This document shows positions 9,003 to 17,707 of a stretch of DNA of 64,000 nucleotides, in pieces. The stretch lies in the NCBI RefSeq assembly GCF_021026315.1, contig NZ_JAJNCX010000001.1, positions 620,001 to 684,000 of the forward strand, in the 5' to 3' direction. This DNA is from Rhizobium sp. C4 (GTDB lineage: Bacteria > Pseudomonadota > Alphaproteobacteria > Rhizobiales > Rhizobiaceae). Positions within the stretch are counted from its first letter, which is position 1. Every line of letters starts with the position of its first letter. The notes beneath the pieces were generated by a model that was not told the DNA's origin, ran no database searches, and saw nothing but the letters and a program-made list of their open reading frames with translations. The translations under genes and the position numbers were made by a program.

Positions 9003-11327
9003 CTACTTGCGGCGCATGGCCTCCGCGAGTTTGGCGGCCAGCGCGCCCTGCCCTTGCGCTTCCTGCTTCGGCGCGGCACTCATCGGGCGGTTGCCGGGGC
9101 GGGCATTGCGGTCGTCGCGCGGGGCGGGCCTGGCGTCACGCTCGCCGCCGCCATCCTTGCGCATGGTCAGCCCGATGCGCTTGCGCTTCACATCCACTTC
9201 CGTCACCCGCACCTTGACGACATCGCCGACCTTCACGACCTCGTTCGGGTCCTTCACGAAACGGTCGGCGAGCTGCGAGACATGGACGAGGCCGTCCTGA
9301 TGCACGCCGATATCGACGAAGGCGCCGAAGGCGGCGACATTCGTCACCGTGCCTTCGAGCAGCATGCCGACCTTGAGGTCGCTCATCTCCTCGACGCCAT
9401 CGGCGAAGGTCGCGGTCTTGAATTCCGGGCGCGGGTCGCGGCCGGGCTTCTCAAGCTCAGCAAGGATGTCCTTGACGGTGGGCAGGCCGAAACGCTCGTC
9501 GACGAAGAGCTTCGGATCGAGCTTCTTCAGCGCGGCACTGTCGCCCATCAGGGCGCGCAGGTCACGGCCGCAGGCGGCAACAATCTTCTTGGCGACGCCA
9601 TAGGCTTCAGGGTGAACGGACGAGGCATCCAACGGCTCGTCGGCACCGGGGATGCGCAGGAAGCCGGCGCATTGCTCGAAGGTGCGCTGGCCGAGACGGG
9701 AGACCTTCAGCAGCTCCTTGCGGCTTCTGAACGCGCCGACCTCGTTGCGATGAAGCACGATGGCTTCGGCAATCGACGGCCCGAGGCCCGACACGCGGGC
9801 AAGCAGCGGCACGGAGGCGGTGTTCAAGTCAACGCCGACGGCATTCACGGCGTCTTCAACGACAGCATCCAGCGAGCGGGCAAGCCGCGACTGGTCGACA
9901 TCGTGCTGATACTGCCCGACGCCGATGGACTTGGGCTCGATCTTGACGAGTTCGGCGAGCGGGTCCTGCAGGCGGCGGGCGATGGAGACGGCGCCGCGCA
10001 GCGACACGTCGAGTTCCGGGAATTCCTTCGCCGCCGTCTCGGAGGCCGAATAGACGGAGGCGCCGGCCTCCGAGACAACGACCTTCTGGGGCTTGGCGCC
10101 TTGCAACGTATTGATGACTTCGGCGGCGAGCTTCTCGGTCTCGCGGCTGGCCGTGCCGTTGCCGATGGCGATGAGCTCGATCTTGTGCTTGCGGATGAGG
10201 CTGGCCAGCGTCGCCATCGCGCCGGTAATGTCGTTCCTCGGCTGGAACGGATAGACGGTCGCGGTCTCCAGGAGCTTGCCGGTGGCGTCGACTGCGGCGA
10301 CCTTGACGCCGGTGCGGATGCCGGGATCGAGGCCGAGCGTTGCCTTGCCGCCGGCGGGGGCTGCGAGCAGCAGATCCTTGAGATTGCGGGCGAAGACGCG
10401 GATCGCCTCTTCCTCGGCGCGTTCGCGCAGGTCCCGCATCAGGTCGAGCGAGAGCGACGAGGAGAGCTTGACGCGCCAGCACCAGCCGGCAACCTCCATC
10501 AGCCATTGATCGGCGGGGCCGCTCGAACCGATGCCGAATTCGTTGGCGATCATGCGGTGGGCGGGCTTCACCGGCGACGTGTCGTCAGCATCGACATCGA
10601 TGGAAAGCGTCAGCACTTCCTCGTTCCAGCCGCGCAGCATGGCAAGCGCCCGGTGCGAGGGGACATTGGTCCAGCGCTCATCATGGGTGAAATAGTCGGA
10701 GAACTTGGCGCCCGCCTCTTCCTTGCCGGTGACGACACGGGCCCGCAGGAAGGACTTCTCCTTCATGTGATTGCGCAAACGCCCGACAAGGGCGGCATTC
10801 TCGCTCATCGTCTCGGCGACGATATCACGTGCGCCTTCGAGCGCCGCCTTCGCATCCGGCACGTCATCCTTGATGTAGCTGGCGGCGAGCGCCTGCGGGT
10901 CGGCGCGGCGGTCGGCCCAGATGGCATCGGCCAGCGGCTGGAGACCGCGTTCGCGGGCGATCTCGGCCTTGGTGCGGCGCTTGGGCTTGTAGGGGAGATA
11001 GATGTCTTCCAGCTCGGCCTTCGTCGTCGCCTTGGCGAGCGAGGCGGCCAGAGCATCCGTCATCTTGCCCTGCGAGGTGATCGAGTCGGCAATCGAGGCG
11101 CGGCGGGCTTCCATCTCGCGCAAGTAAGTCAGCCGTTCGGCAAGATTGCGCAGCTGGGTGTCATCGAGGCCGCCGGTCACTTCCTTGCGGTAGCGGGCGA
11201 TGAAGGGAACCGTTGCACCCTCATCCAGCAGACCGACGGCGGCCTTCACCTGATCCGGCCGGGCATTGATCTCGGCAGCGATGACGAGGGCGATACGGGC
11301 GGCAACCTGAGCTTCGACTTGCGACAT
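9003..11327 (-). CDS. tex: Tex family RNA-binding transcription accessory protein
   Basis: 774 residues, the usual size for Tex. N-terminal helical domain with the signature [23 protein letters not shown]; YqgF/RNase H-like core starting [16 protein letters not shown]; helix-hairpin-helix segments ([20 protein letters not shown]); a C-terminal S1 domain ([28 protein letters not shown]); then an Arg/Gly/Asp-rich tail. Tex binds nucleic acid through S1 and influences transcription. The start at 11327 follows AGGAAG. It is convergent with the gene at 8536. Confidence 0.95.
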   Translation of the reverse strand: MSQVEAQVAARIALVIAAEINARPDQVKAAVGLLDEGATVPFIARYRKEVTGGLDDTQLRNLAERLTYLREMEARRASIADSITSQGKMTDALAASLAKATTKAELEDIYLPYKPKRRTKAEIARERGLQPLADAIWADRRADPQALAASYIKDDVPDAKAALEGARDIVAETMSENAALVGRLRNHMKEKSFLRARVVTGKEEAGAKFSDYFTHDERWTNVPSHRALAMLRGWNEEVLTLSIDVDADDTSPVKPAHRMIANEFGIGSSGPADQWLMEVAGWCWRVKLSSSLSLDLMRDLRERAEEEAIRVFARNLKDLLLAAPAGGKATLGLDPGIRTGVKVAAVDATGKLLETATVYPFQPRNDITGAMATLASLIRKHKIELIAIGNGTASRETEKLAAEVINTLQGAKPQKVVVSEAGASVYSASETAAKEFPELDVSLRGAVSIARRLQDPLAELVKIEPKSIGVGQYQHDVDQSRLARSLDAVVEDAVNAVGVDLNTASVPLLARVSGLGPSIAEAIVLHRNEVGAFRSRKELLKVSRLGQRTFEQCAGFLRIPGADEPLDASSVHPEAYGVAKKIVAACGRDLRALMGDSAALKKLDPKLFVDERFGLPTVKDILAELEKPGRDPRPEFKTATFADGVEEMSDLKVGMLLEGTVTNVAAFGAFVDIGVHQDGLVHVSQLADRFVKDPNEVVKVGDVVKVRVTEVDVKRKRIGLTMRKDGGGERDARPAPRDDRNARPGNRPMSAAPKQEAQGQGALAAKLAEAMRRK

Positions 11328-11495
11328 GGGGGCACTTCCTTCGGCATGCAATACGAGGCCCTGATTTAGGCGTTGCCGCGCCGAAATGCCAATCCGGAAT
11401 GGGCCAATTCACAGGCGAGCACCGGCCACGGGCGGAACAAGTGGCCGCGTCCCGACGTTGGGAGGCTGTCTTGGAAAACCCGAAAGGATGAACCG

Positions 11496-11894
11496 ATGAA
11501 AAAGTCTCTGCTGATCTTCTGCACCATCGTGGCGCCGCTTGCAGCCGTGCCCGCTCTTGCCAATGAGAGCACCGTTACCGGCGCTGCCGGTGGTGCCGTG
11601 ACGGGCGCCATCGTCGGCGGCCCGGTGGGTGCCGCCGTGGGTGGCGTGGTCGGCGCCATTGCCGGCACGGCCCTCAATCCGCCGCCGCGCGAAGTCGTGA
11701 CCTATGTCCGCGAGCAGCCGGTGCGTGCAACGCCGGTGATCATCCGCGAGGAGGTCCGCGTGGGCAGCAGGCTGCCGCGTGAAGTGGTTCTCGCCCCCAT
11801 CCCGGACCGCCCGGAATATGCCTATGCGGTGGTGAACAAGGAACGCGTGATCGTTGACCCCGAGACCTACGTCGTAGTAGGCGTCGTCAACTAG
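11496..11894 (+). CDS. Secreted DUF1236 protein with glycine-zipper
   Basis: 132 residues. A signal peptide (MKKSLLIFCTIVAPLAAVPALA) is followed by a glycine-zipper-like hydrophobic stretch (GAAGGAVTGAIVGGPVGAAVGG) able to insert in a membrane, then a domain ending YAYAVVNKERVIVDPETYVVVGVV, the hallmark of DUF1236 proteins of alphaproteobacteria. The role is unknown; envelope association is inferred. ATG at 11496 has AAAGGA eight bases upstream. Confidence 0.85.
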   Translation: MKKSLLIFCTIVAPLAAVPALANESTVTGAAGGAVTGAIVGGPVGAAVGGVVGAIAGTALNPPPREVVTYVREQPVRATPVIIREEVRVGSRLPREVVLAPIPDRPEYAYAVVNKERVIVDPETYVVVGVVN

Positions 11895-11908
11895 TGGCTC
11901 GCGTTCCG

Positions 11909-11944
11909 GCGACGGCGGGCGAGGAGCAACGCCGTCGCTTTCTT
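11909..11944 (+). terminator. Rho-independent terminator after DUF1236 gene
   Basis: A perfect 9-bp stem GCGACGGCG / CGCCGTCGC with a 12-base loop, followed directly by TTTCTT. Confidence 0.8.
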
Positions 11945-11979
11945 CAATAGTCTGATCATCCGATTATCAACTATTACTG

Positions 11980-12285
11980 CTATTGATGCAGTTCCCAGGC
12001 GCGCTCCAGCGCCTCGCGCAGCTCCTCTTCCGTCACCGCAGCCAGAACCACCGTCGTCGCGCCCTTGTCGCCCCACTTGTTGGGCAGCGGAATGAAGGCA
12101 TCCGGCCGCGCCGCGCAAAACCGCGTCTGGTCGCTCGGTCCATACATGAGGTTCGCCGTCAGCCGATCGGGCGCCAGCGTCGCGTAGATCCGGCGAACGC
12201 GATAAGCCGTGCGATCGACATGCGGCCGCGCCTCCGTTCCGGGCAGAGACAATGCAATGCGTTCGAAATCCTTGTCCGTTGCCAT
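11980..12285 (-). CDS. MmcQ/YjbR family DNA-binding-fold protein
   Basis: 101 residues. The order LPGTEARPHVDRTAYRVRRIYATL, then FCAARPDAFIPLPNKWGDKGATTVVL, then a C-terminal helix matches the small MmcQ/YjbR (CyaY-like fold) family, where the conserved W-G-x-x-G segment is typical. The biochemical function is uncertain. The start at 12285 gives the canonical MATDKDFERIALSLPG opening; the longer frame upstream runs into the TetR control region and is rejected. It is divergent from the TetR gene. Confidence 0.82.
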   Translation of the reverse strand: MATDKDFERIALSLPGTEARPHVDRTAYRVRRIYATLAPDRLTANLMYGPSDQTRFCAARPDAFIPLPNKWGDKGATTVVLAAVTEEELREALERAWELHQ

Positions 12286-12365
12286 CCCGAATTCCTCCTC
12301 CAAGCCCGAAGGGTCGTTCGTGGTGCGCGCCAAGTCAAGCCGGTCCACGGCTGGGCTTGACACCA

Positions 12366-12407
12366 TAGGACAGTCGTCCTAATTGTCGATTTAGGACGAC
12401 TGTCCTA
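12366..12407. promoter_or_regulatory. Double operator in front of the TetR-type gene
   Basis: A perfect 17-bp inverted repeat TAGGACAGTCGTCCTAA (12366-12382) and its complement (12391-12407) are separated by eight bases. Each arm is itself a palindrome-like site (AGGAC-AGT-CGTCCT), so two dimers could bind. It ends 29 bases before the TetR start. Confidence 0.85.
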
Positions 12408-12436
12408 CTGATATTCAAAAACATCTGGACGCCGCC

Positions 12437-13021
12437 ATGCCTGAAGCCTCAACCCATGACCACATCGTGGCCGCCGCCGATGACCTCTTTTATCGCCGGG
12501 GTTTCGACGCGACGTCCTTTGCCGACATTGCCGCTGCCGTCTCTATCTCGCGCGGCAATTTCTATTATCATTTCAAGACGAAAGACGAGATTCTCGATGC
12601 GGTGATTCATCGCCGCCTCGGCAAGACGCGCGCCATGCTCGCCGCCTGGGAAGACGATGGCGCGGACCCGAAGGCGCGCATTATCAGCTTCATCGAAATC
12701 CTCATCCGCAACCGCGCCGACATCATGGCGCATGGCTGCCCGGTCGGCACGCTCTGCGCTGAGCTGGCCAAACTCGACCACGCAGCGAAGGCGGATGCGG
12801 CGAAGCTCTTCACCCTCTTCCGCGAATGGCTGGCCCGGCAATTCACCGCACTCGGCCACGCCGTCGAGGCAGACAGCCATGCGATGTATCTTCTGGCCAT
12901 GAGCCAGGGCGTGGCGTCGCTTGCCACTGCGTTTCGCGACGAAGCCTTCATCCGACAGGAAGTCAGCCGCATGCGCGACTGGCTCGAAACCCTCCCTACC
13001 CTTGAAACTGGAGTTCATTGA
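12437..13021 (+). CDS. TetR/AcrR family transcriptional regulator
   Basis: 194 residues. The N-terminal helix-turn-helix is clear: HIVAAADDLFYRRGFDATSFADIAAAVSISRGNFYYHFKTKDEIL, matching the TetR DNA-binding domain through the Y-Y-H-F recognition helix. The C-terminal ligand domain has the MAHGCPVGTLCAELAKLD pattern found in a common TetR subgroup. It almost certainly represses its own operon through the paired palindromes just upstream. The downstream YciI gene starts on its stop codon (TGATG), so the two are coupled. Confidence 0.93.
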   Translation: MPEASTHDHIVAAADDLFYRRGFDATSFADIAAAVSISRGNFYYHFKTKDEILDAVIHRRLGKTRAMLAAWEDDGADPKARIISFIEILIRNRADIMAHGCPVGTLCAELAKLDHAAKADAAKLFTLFREWLARQFTALGHAVEADSHAMYLLAMSQGVASLATAFRDEAFIRQEVSRMRDWLETLPTLETGVH

Positions 13022-13308
13022 TGTTCGTCGTCACGCTGAAATTCGCCGAAAACCGCGCCGCTGCCGCAGGTCTCATGCAGGCGCATAATGACTGGATCAG
13101 GCGCGGTTTCGAGGACGGCGTCTTCCTCACCGTGGGTAGCCTGCAACCCGGCCTTGGCGGCGCGGTGATCGCCCACGGCGTGGCGCGCGACGCGCTTGAG
13201 GCACGGATTGCGGAAGACCCGTTTGTCGCCGAGAAGGTCGTCAGCGCGGATATTCTCGAGATCTCCCCTGCCCGCACCGATGCGCGGCTGGCGTTTCTGA
13301 TGAACTGA
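13021..13308 (+). CDS. YciI family protein
   Basis: 95 residues beginning MFVVTLKFAENRAAAAGLMQAHNDWIRRGFEDGVFLTVGSL. The YciI fold is a ferredoxin-like dimer; the usual conserved H and D residues appear in the HNDW and EDGVF segments. A role in a small oxidation or dehalogenation step is possible but unproven. The ATG at 13021 overlaps the TetR stop by one base; a TTG three bases earlier is less likely. As the only gene coupled to the TetR regulator it is the likely regulated target. Confidence 0.85.
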   Translation: MFVVTLKFAENRAAAAGLMQAHNDWIRRGFEDGVFLTVGSLQPGLGGAVIAHGVARDALEARIAEDPFVAEKVVSADILEISPARTDARLAFLMN

Positions 13309-13389
13309 GAGGGCGAGCCAGGATGAGCGCTTGGAAGGGCCGGCGTCCTGAACTATGAGTTGGCCTTCGATCCAGACAAGGCCAACATC

Positions 13390-13857
13390 ATGATCCCCTG
13401 CCCCTGCGGCTCCGGCAAACTCACCCCCGCCTGCTGCGGCCCCATCCTGGCCGGCAAGCCGGCACCGACGGCCGAGGCGCTGATGCGCTCGCGCTACACG
13501 GCCTATGCGACCGGGCGGCTCGACTATATCGAGGCGACATGTGCGGGGCCTGCGGCCAAGGCCTTCGACCGCCAGGAAGCAGAACGCTCCGGGCTCGGCA
13601 CCGAATGGCTCGGCCTGACGATCACCGGGCGCGAGGCGGGACTGGAAAGCGACGAGACCGGCAAGGTCAGCTTCACCTTCCGCGTCCGCCAGAACGTTCA
13701 GGACGGTTCGGCCAGCGAAGTCTCCCTCTTCCGCAAGATCAGCGGGCGCTGGCTCTATTGGGATCGGGAAGACAAGGCAAAGCCCGGTCGCGTGGGGCGG
13801 AACGACCCGTGTCCGTGCGGTTCGGGGAAGAAGTTCAAGGCGTGCCACGGGGCTTGA
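13390..13857 (+). CDS. YchJ-like protein with two SEC-C zinc motifs
   Basis: 155 residues. It begins [18 protein letters not shown], a SEC-C-type zinc motif, has the YchJ/NTF2-like middle ([23 protein letters not shown]), and ends with a second SEC-C motif ([17 protein letters not shown]). SEC-C motifs bind zinc and contact ribosomes or proteins in SecA. The ATG at 13390 is chosen over a TTG ten codons upstream. The exact function of YchJ proteins is unknown. Confidence 0.87.
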   Translation: MIPCPCGSGKLTPACCGPILAGKPAPTAEALMRSRYTAYATGRLDYIEATCAGPAAKAFDRQEAERSGLGTEWLGLTITGREAGLESDETGKVSFTFRVRQNVQDGSASEVSLFRKISGRWLYWDREDKAKPGRVGRNDPCPCGSGKKFKACHGA

Positions 13858-13871
13858 ACAAGCCGATCGTA

Positions 13872-13900
13872 TTGACGATGTGTATACGAAGATCTATATT
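13872..13900 (+). promoter_or_regulatory. Strong sigma-70-type promoter of the DUF1778-GNAT operon
   Basis: TTGACG (13872-13877), exactly 17 bases, then TATATT (13895-13900). A transcript starting about seven bases later would begin at or beside the antitoxin ATG at 13907. A GTATAC palindrome lies in the spacer and could be bound by the antitoxin. Confidence 0.7.
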
Positions 13901-13906
13901 TCGCGC

Positions 13907-14221
13907 ATGAAGACGCTCTCTCTGACCCCTGATGCCGACGAGAACACTCCCCTTTCCAGCAACAAGGGGACAATCAATCTGCGCATCGAAAAACAGACCC
14001 GCGATCTTATCGATGAAGCGGCAGCGGCGCTCGGCAAGACGCGCACCGAGTTCATGGTCGATAGCGCACGTCGGGAAGCGATAGATGTTCTTCTTGATCA
14101 GCGCCTTTTCATTCTGAATGACGCAGATTTCGAAGTGTTTTCTGAAGCGCTCAACCAGCCTCGGGAGCCTGACCCGAAGCTTCGTGCGCTGATGAACCGA
14201 CGGCCCGCGTGGGACCGCTGA
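13907..14221 (+). CDS. DUF1778 ribbon-helix-helix antitoxin (TacA-like)
   Basis: 104 residues. The segment GTINLRIEKQTRDLIDEAAAALGKTRTEFMVDSARREA is the ribbon-helix-helix DNA-binding core of DUF1778 antitoxins. The C-terminal part (FEVFSEALNQPREPDPKLRALMNRRPAW) is the usual tail that wraps around the GNAT toxin. It abuts the toxin start with no gap. No Shine-Dalgarno is visible before ATG 13907, and the promoter position suggests a leaderless message. It should neutralise the toxin and repress the operon together with it. Confidence 0.9.
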   Translation: MKTLSLTPDADENTPLSSNKGTINLRIEKQTRDLIDEAAAALGKTRTEFMVDSARREAIDVLLDQRLFILNDADFEVFSEALNQPREPDPKLRALMNRRPAWDR

Positions 14222-14725
14222 ATGCGGCGTCTCTCAGCGCCTCAGCCTATTCGACCTGAACATGATTGCGATGATTTCGTGTGCGGCGAACCGGCTCTCG
14301 ATGACTGGCTTCGTTATCGTGCGCTGAAAAATGAAAGTCGTTTCTCGCGCACTTACGTCGTCCTCGATGGCGATATCGTTGTCGGCTACTACAGCCTTTC
14401 GTCAGGTGGCGTGGCAAGAGCGCTGGCGCCGGGGAAGCTGCGCCGGAATGCGCCGGACACGATCCCGGTCGCCATCATTGCGCGGCTGGCGATCGATCAG
14501 CGCCATGCCGGTCAAGGGCTTGGCTCGGATCTGCTAATGGATGCGCTTCGTCGCTGCACCCTTGCATCGAAGGCGATCGGGATAGCCGCCGTCATGATTC
14601 ACGCCAAAAGCGACGCAGCGCGCCGCTTTTACCTGAAGCAAGCCAGCTTCATCGAATATCCGGCAGATAGCCGGATATTATACCTGGAAATCGATACGGT
14701 GTTGGCGGCGCTCTCCGCCGGCTGA
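14222..14725 (+). CDS. GNAT-family toxin (TacT-like acetyltransferase)
   Basis: 167 residues. The pattern GYYSLSSGGVAR, then PVAIIARLAIDQRHAGQGLGSDLLMDAL (acetyl-CoA pyrophosphate loop R-x-x-G-x-G), then MIHAKSDAARRFYLKQASF is that of the DUF1778-linked GNAT toxins, which acetylate the amino group of charged tRNAs and so stop translation. The start codon follows the antitoxin stop directly. The stop lies nine bases from the convergent era stop. The operon looks intact and not degenerate. Confidence 0.9.
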   Translation: MRRLSAPQPIRPEHDCDDFVCGEPALDDWLRYRALKNESRFSRTYVVLDGDIVVGYYSLSSGGVARALAPGKLRRNAPDTIPVAIIARLAIDQRHAGQGLGSDLLMDALRRCTLASKAIGIAAVMIHAKSDAARRFYLKQASFIEYPADSRILYLEIDTVLAALSAG

Positions 14726-14734
14726 CACCCTGCC

Positions 14735-15655
14735 CTATTTCGAGAAATCCAGCCCCATTTCGCGGTAACGCTCCGGATCATCCGACCAGTTTTCGCGCAC
14801 CTTCACGAAGAGGAAGAGGTGGACGGGCTGTTCGAGGATGGCGGAGATTTCCTTGCGGGCGGCGGTGGAGATAGCCTTGATCGCGTCCCCGCCCTTGCCG
14901 AGCGTGATCTTCTTCTGGCTGTCGCGCTCGACATAGATGACCTGTTCGATGCGCACGGAGCCGTCCTTGCGCTCTTCCCACTTCTCGGTCTCGACGTGAG
15001 ACGAATAGGGAAGTTCCTGATGCAGGCGCAGGAAGAGCTTTTCGCGGGTGATTTCGGCGGCGAGCTGGCGCATCGGGAGATCGGAAATCTGGTCTTCCGG
15101 ATAGTACCAGGGGCCTGCCGGCAGTTCCTTGGCGAGATAGTCCAGCAGGTCGTCACAGCCGGAGCCGGTCGTGGCCGAGATCATGAAGGTGCGCTCGAAG
15201 CCGATCTTTTCGTTGGCGTCGGCGGCGAGCTTCAAGAGGTCTTCGTGCTTGACGCGGTCGATCTTGTTGAGCGCCAGAAGCTTCGGCTGGTGGACCTCTT
15301 TCAGGCCTTCCAGAATGGTTTCGACATCGCCCTTGAGGCCGCGTTCGCTGTCGATGATGAGGAGAATATAGTCGGCATCCTTGGCGCCGCCCCAGGCGGT
15401 TGTGACCATGGCTCGGTCGAGCCGGCGGCGCGGCTTGAAGATGCCGGGCGTGTCCATGAAGACGATCTGCGCATTGTCATGGATGGCGATGCCGCGCACG
15501 ATGGCGCGCGTCGTCTGCACCTTGTGGCTGACGATCGACACCTTGGCCCCGACAAGGCGGTTCACCAGGGTAGACTTGCCCGCATTGGTCGCGCCGATCA
15601 ACGCCACGAAGCCGGAATGGGTTTCGGCGGGTGCGGCCGCCTCAAGGTCAGTCAT
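14735..15655 (-). CDS. era: GTPase Era
   Basis: 306 residues. P-loop GATNAGKST at 21-29, G2/G3 around QTTRAIVRGI and FMDTPGIF, G4 NKID, and a C-terminal KH domain with IYVERDSQKKITLGKGGDAIKAI. Era is an essential GTPase that binds 16S rRNA and helps assemble the 30S subunit. It is the last gene of the lepB-rnc-era run, 36 bases after rnc. The toxin gene at 14222 ends nine bases from the era stop. Confidence 0.97.
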   Translation of the reverse strand: MTDLEAAAPAETHSGFVALIGATNAGKSTLVNRLVGAKVSIVSHKVQTTRAIVRGIAIHDNAQIVFMDTPGIFKPRRRLDRAMVTTAWGGAKDADYILLIIDSERGLKGDVETILEGLKEVHQPKLLALNKIDRVKHEDLLKLAADANEKIGFERTFMISATTGSGCDDLLDYLAKELPAGPWYYPEDQISDLPMRQLAAEITREKLFLRLHQELPYSSHVETEKWEERKDGSVRIEQVIYVERDSQKKITLGKGGDAIKAISTAARKEISAILEQPVHLFLFVKVRENWSDDPERYREMGLDFSK

Positions 15656-15691
15656 CAGATTTGTTCCAATTCAGAGAAATTCAAAAGAGTT

Positions 15692-16381
15692 CTACTTCCA
15701 GATGCCTTCGCGTTCCAGAAGTTTCGTCGCGGCGACCTGTTCGGCCGTGCGTTTGGAGCGTTCGACGCCGGTTTCGGGCGCAATGCCCTTCACTTCGACG
15801 ACGACGGTGAAGCGCGGATCGTGGTCGGGACCGGAGCGGTCGACCACCTTGTAGACAGGCGTCACCTGGAAACGGGCATGCGCCCATTCCTGCAGCTCGG
15901 TCTTGGCGTCGCGCTTGGCGGCTCCAGCCTTGGTGGCGCGCTCGGTCCAGTTGGCGAGCACGAAGCGGCGCGCGGCTTCCAGCCCGCCATCGAGATAGAG
16001 CGCGGCAATGAGGCTTTCCACGACATCGGCGCGCACATTCAGCATGCGGCTACCCGTCACCTTCTTCACGTCGGCGCCGGTGCGGATATATTTGTGCAGT
16101 TCGAGACTGTCAGCAACCTCGGCGCAGGTGGCGGCCGAAACCAGCTGGTTCAAGCGGACGGAGAGCTCGCCCTCGTCCGCATCGGTAAAGCTGGTGAACA
16201 GGAGTTCGGCAACGCAGAGGCCGAGAACGCGGTCGCCCAGGAATTCCAGCCGCTCGTAATTCGTGCCCTTGGAGGTGCGGGAGCTGGAATGCGTGACAGC
16301 GCGTTCCAGCCGTTCCTTGGCGCGGAATTCGTGGCCGATCAACTTTTCAAGCGCGGCGCGTTCGTCCGGCCTCAGCGACAT
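15692..16381 (-). CDS. rnc: Ribonuclease III
   Basis: 229 residues starting MSLRPDERAALEKLIGHEF. The RNase III signature ERLEFLGDRVLGL at about 43-55 carries the acidic metal ligands, and a double-stranded RNA-binding domain follows (LQEWAHARFQVTPVYKVVD to the end). It cuts double-stranded RNA in rRNA maturation and regulation. The ATG overlaps the lepB stop by one base (TGATG), so it is chosen over the longer frame that enters lepB. Confidence 0.96.
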   Translation of the reverse strand: MSLRPDERAALEKLIGHEFRAKERLERAVTHSSSRTSKGTNYERLEFLGDRVLGLCVAELLFTSFTDADEGELSVRLNQLVSAATCAEVADSLELHKYIRTGADVKKVTGSRMLNVRADVVESLIAALYLDGGLEAARRFVLANWTERATKAGAAKRDAKTELQEWAHARFQVTPVYKVVDRSGPDHDPRFTVVVEVKGIAPETGVERSKRTAEQVAATKLLEREGIWK

Positions 16382-17130
16382 CAATCGACGCCCTTGAACA
16401 GGCGGTTCCAGCGCATGTTCGTCGGCCATTTCCAGACTTCGGAGAAGGCGGTGTCATTGCCGAGCGAGAAGAAGATCAGCGAGGCCTTGCCGACAAGGTT
16501 CTCGGCCGGCACATAGCCGACGTCGAAGCGGCTGTCGGCGGAGTTGTCGCGGTTGTCGCCCATCATGAAATAGTGGCCGGCCGGCACGATGAATTCGCGC
16601 GTGTTGTCGCCGAGCGTATCGGGGCTTTCGTCCAGCGTGTCATAGGTCACGCCATTGGGCAGCGTTTCGCGGAAGACGGGGATGTTCTGGCCCGGGTCCT
16701 TCGAGTAGTCGGAATCGAACGAACCGTCGGCCACCTTCGGCACCGGCTGGCCGTTGACGTAAAGCACGCCGCCCTTCATCTGGATGCGGTCGCCCGGCAG
16801 GCCGACGCAGCGCTTGATGTAGTCGATGGAGGGGTTCGGCGGGAAGCGGAAGACGACGATGTCGCCGCGCTTGGGATCGGAGCCGAAGATGCGGCCGTTG
16901 AAGAGATCCGGAGAGAAGGGCAGCGAATATTTCGAATAGCCATACGAGAACTTGTTGACGAAGATATAGTCGCCCACGAGCAGGGTCGGCATCATCGAGC
17001 CTGAGGGAATGGTGAAAGGCTGGACGAGAACAGTGCGGATGAGGCCGGCAAGGATCAACGCCTGGATGACGACCTTGACCGTTTCCCAGAAGGAGTTCTC
17101 GGGTTTGACTTTCTCAGACACGTTGCTCAT
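16381..17130 (-). CDS. lepB: Signal peptidase I
   Basis: 249 residues. A single N-terminal membrane helix (VIQALILAGLIRTVLV) is followed by the catalytic serine motif PSGSMMPTL (Ser45) and the lysine region DIVVFRFPPNPSIDYIKRCVGLPGD, with the later MGDNRDNSADSRFDVGYV box. It removes signal peptides at the outer face of the inner membrane. Start at 17130 after AAGGAA. A longer upstream frame is not needed. It is coupled to rnc. Confidence 0.96.
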   Translation of the reverse strand: MSNVSEKVKPENSFWETVKVVIQALILAGLIRTVLVQPFTIPSGSMMPTLLVGDYIFVNKFSYGYSKYSLPFSPDLFNGRIFGSDPKRGDIVVFRFPPNPSIDYIKRCVGLPGDRIQMKGGVLYVNGQPVPKVADGSFDSDYSKDPGQNIPVFRETLPNGVTYDTLDESPDTLGDNTREFIVPAGHYFMMGDNRDNSADSRFDVGYVPAENLVGKASLIFFSLGNDTAFSEVWKWPTNMRWNRLFKGVD

Positions 17131-17274
17131 TTCCTTATAGCGCCTCTCTCTGGCGATGCCGTGCAGCCACTGAGGCCGGATTGATCCGGCCATTCGGCGT
17201 GTCGGATTGTCTAACCGCTTCTGATCCGGGCGGCAAGCGTCTTCAAAGTCGCGTGTTTGCGGGGTTCAAGCCTG

Positions 17275-17691
17275 TCAGATTTCCGAGGATTGCGGCAAAG
17301 GCAGGGCTTCCAGGATTACAAATGCCTGAGCCAGCGGAAAATCGTCCGTGATGGTGAGATGAACGACCGCATAATGCCCCGCCGGCGTCATCGCCGCCAG
17401 CCTTTCGGCGGCTCCATTGGTCAGTGCCATGGTGGGCTTGCCGCTCGGCAGGTTGACGACGCCCATGTCGCGCCAGAAGACGCCCTGCGCAAGCCCCGTG
17501 CCGAGCGCCTTGGAACAGGCCTCCTTGGCGGCGAAGCGCTTGGCGTAAGACGCAGCGCGCTCCTTGCGGCGGTCTGATTTGGCGCGCTCCACCTCGGTGA
17601 AGCAGCGATGGGTGAAGCGGTCGCCGAAGCGCTCGATGGATTTCTCGACGCGGCGTATGTCGATGAGGTCGCTGCCAATGCCGATGATCAT
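17275..17691 (-). CDS. acpS: Holo-acyl-carrier-protein synthase
   Basis: 138 residues beginning [26 protein letters not shown], the canonical AcpS opening with the metal-binding Asp, and containing the [14 protein letters not shown] motif. It transfers phosphopantetheine from CoA to acyl carrier protein. It starts 16 bases after the DUF2062 stop, and 144 bases separate it from lepB. Confidence 0.95.
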   Translation of the reverse strand: MIIGIGSDLIDIRRVEKSIERFGDRFTHRCFTEVERAKSDRRKERAASYAKRFAAKEACSKALGTGLAQGVFWRDMGVVNLPSGKPTMALTNGAAERLAAMTPAGHYAVVHLTITDDFPLAQAFVILEALPLPQSSEI

Positions 17692-17707
17692 GCGCCTGTC
17701 CTACGTA

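Noticed and set aside
9054-11369. 771-residue open frame on the plus strand opposite tex
   Set aside because: It is rich in Asp, Gly, His and Arg with no fold pattern, the usual shadow of a high-G+C gene read on the other strand.
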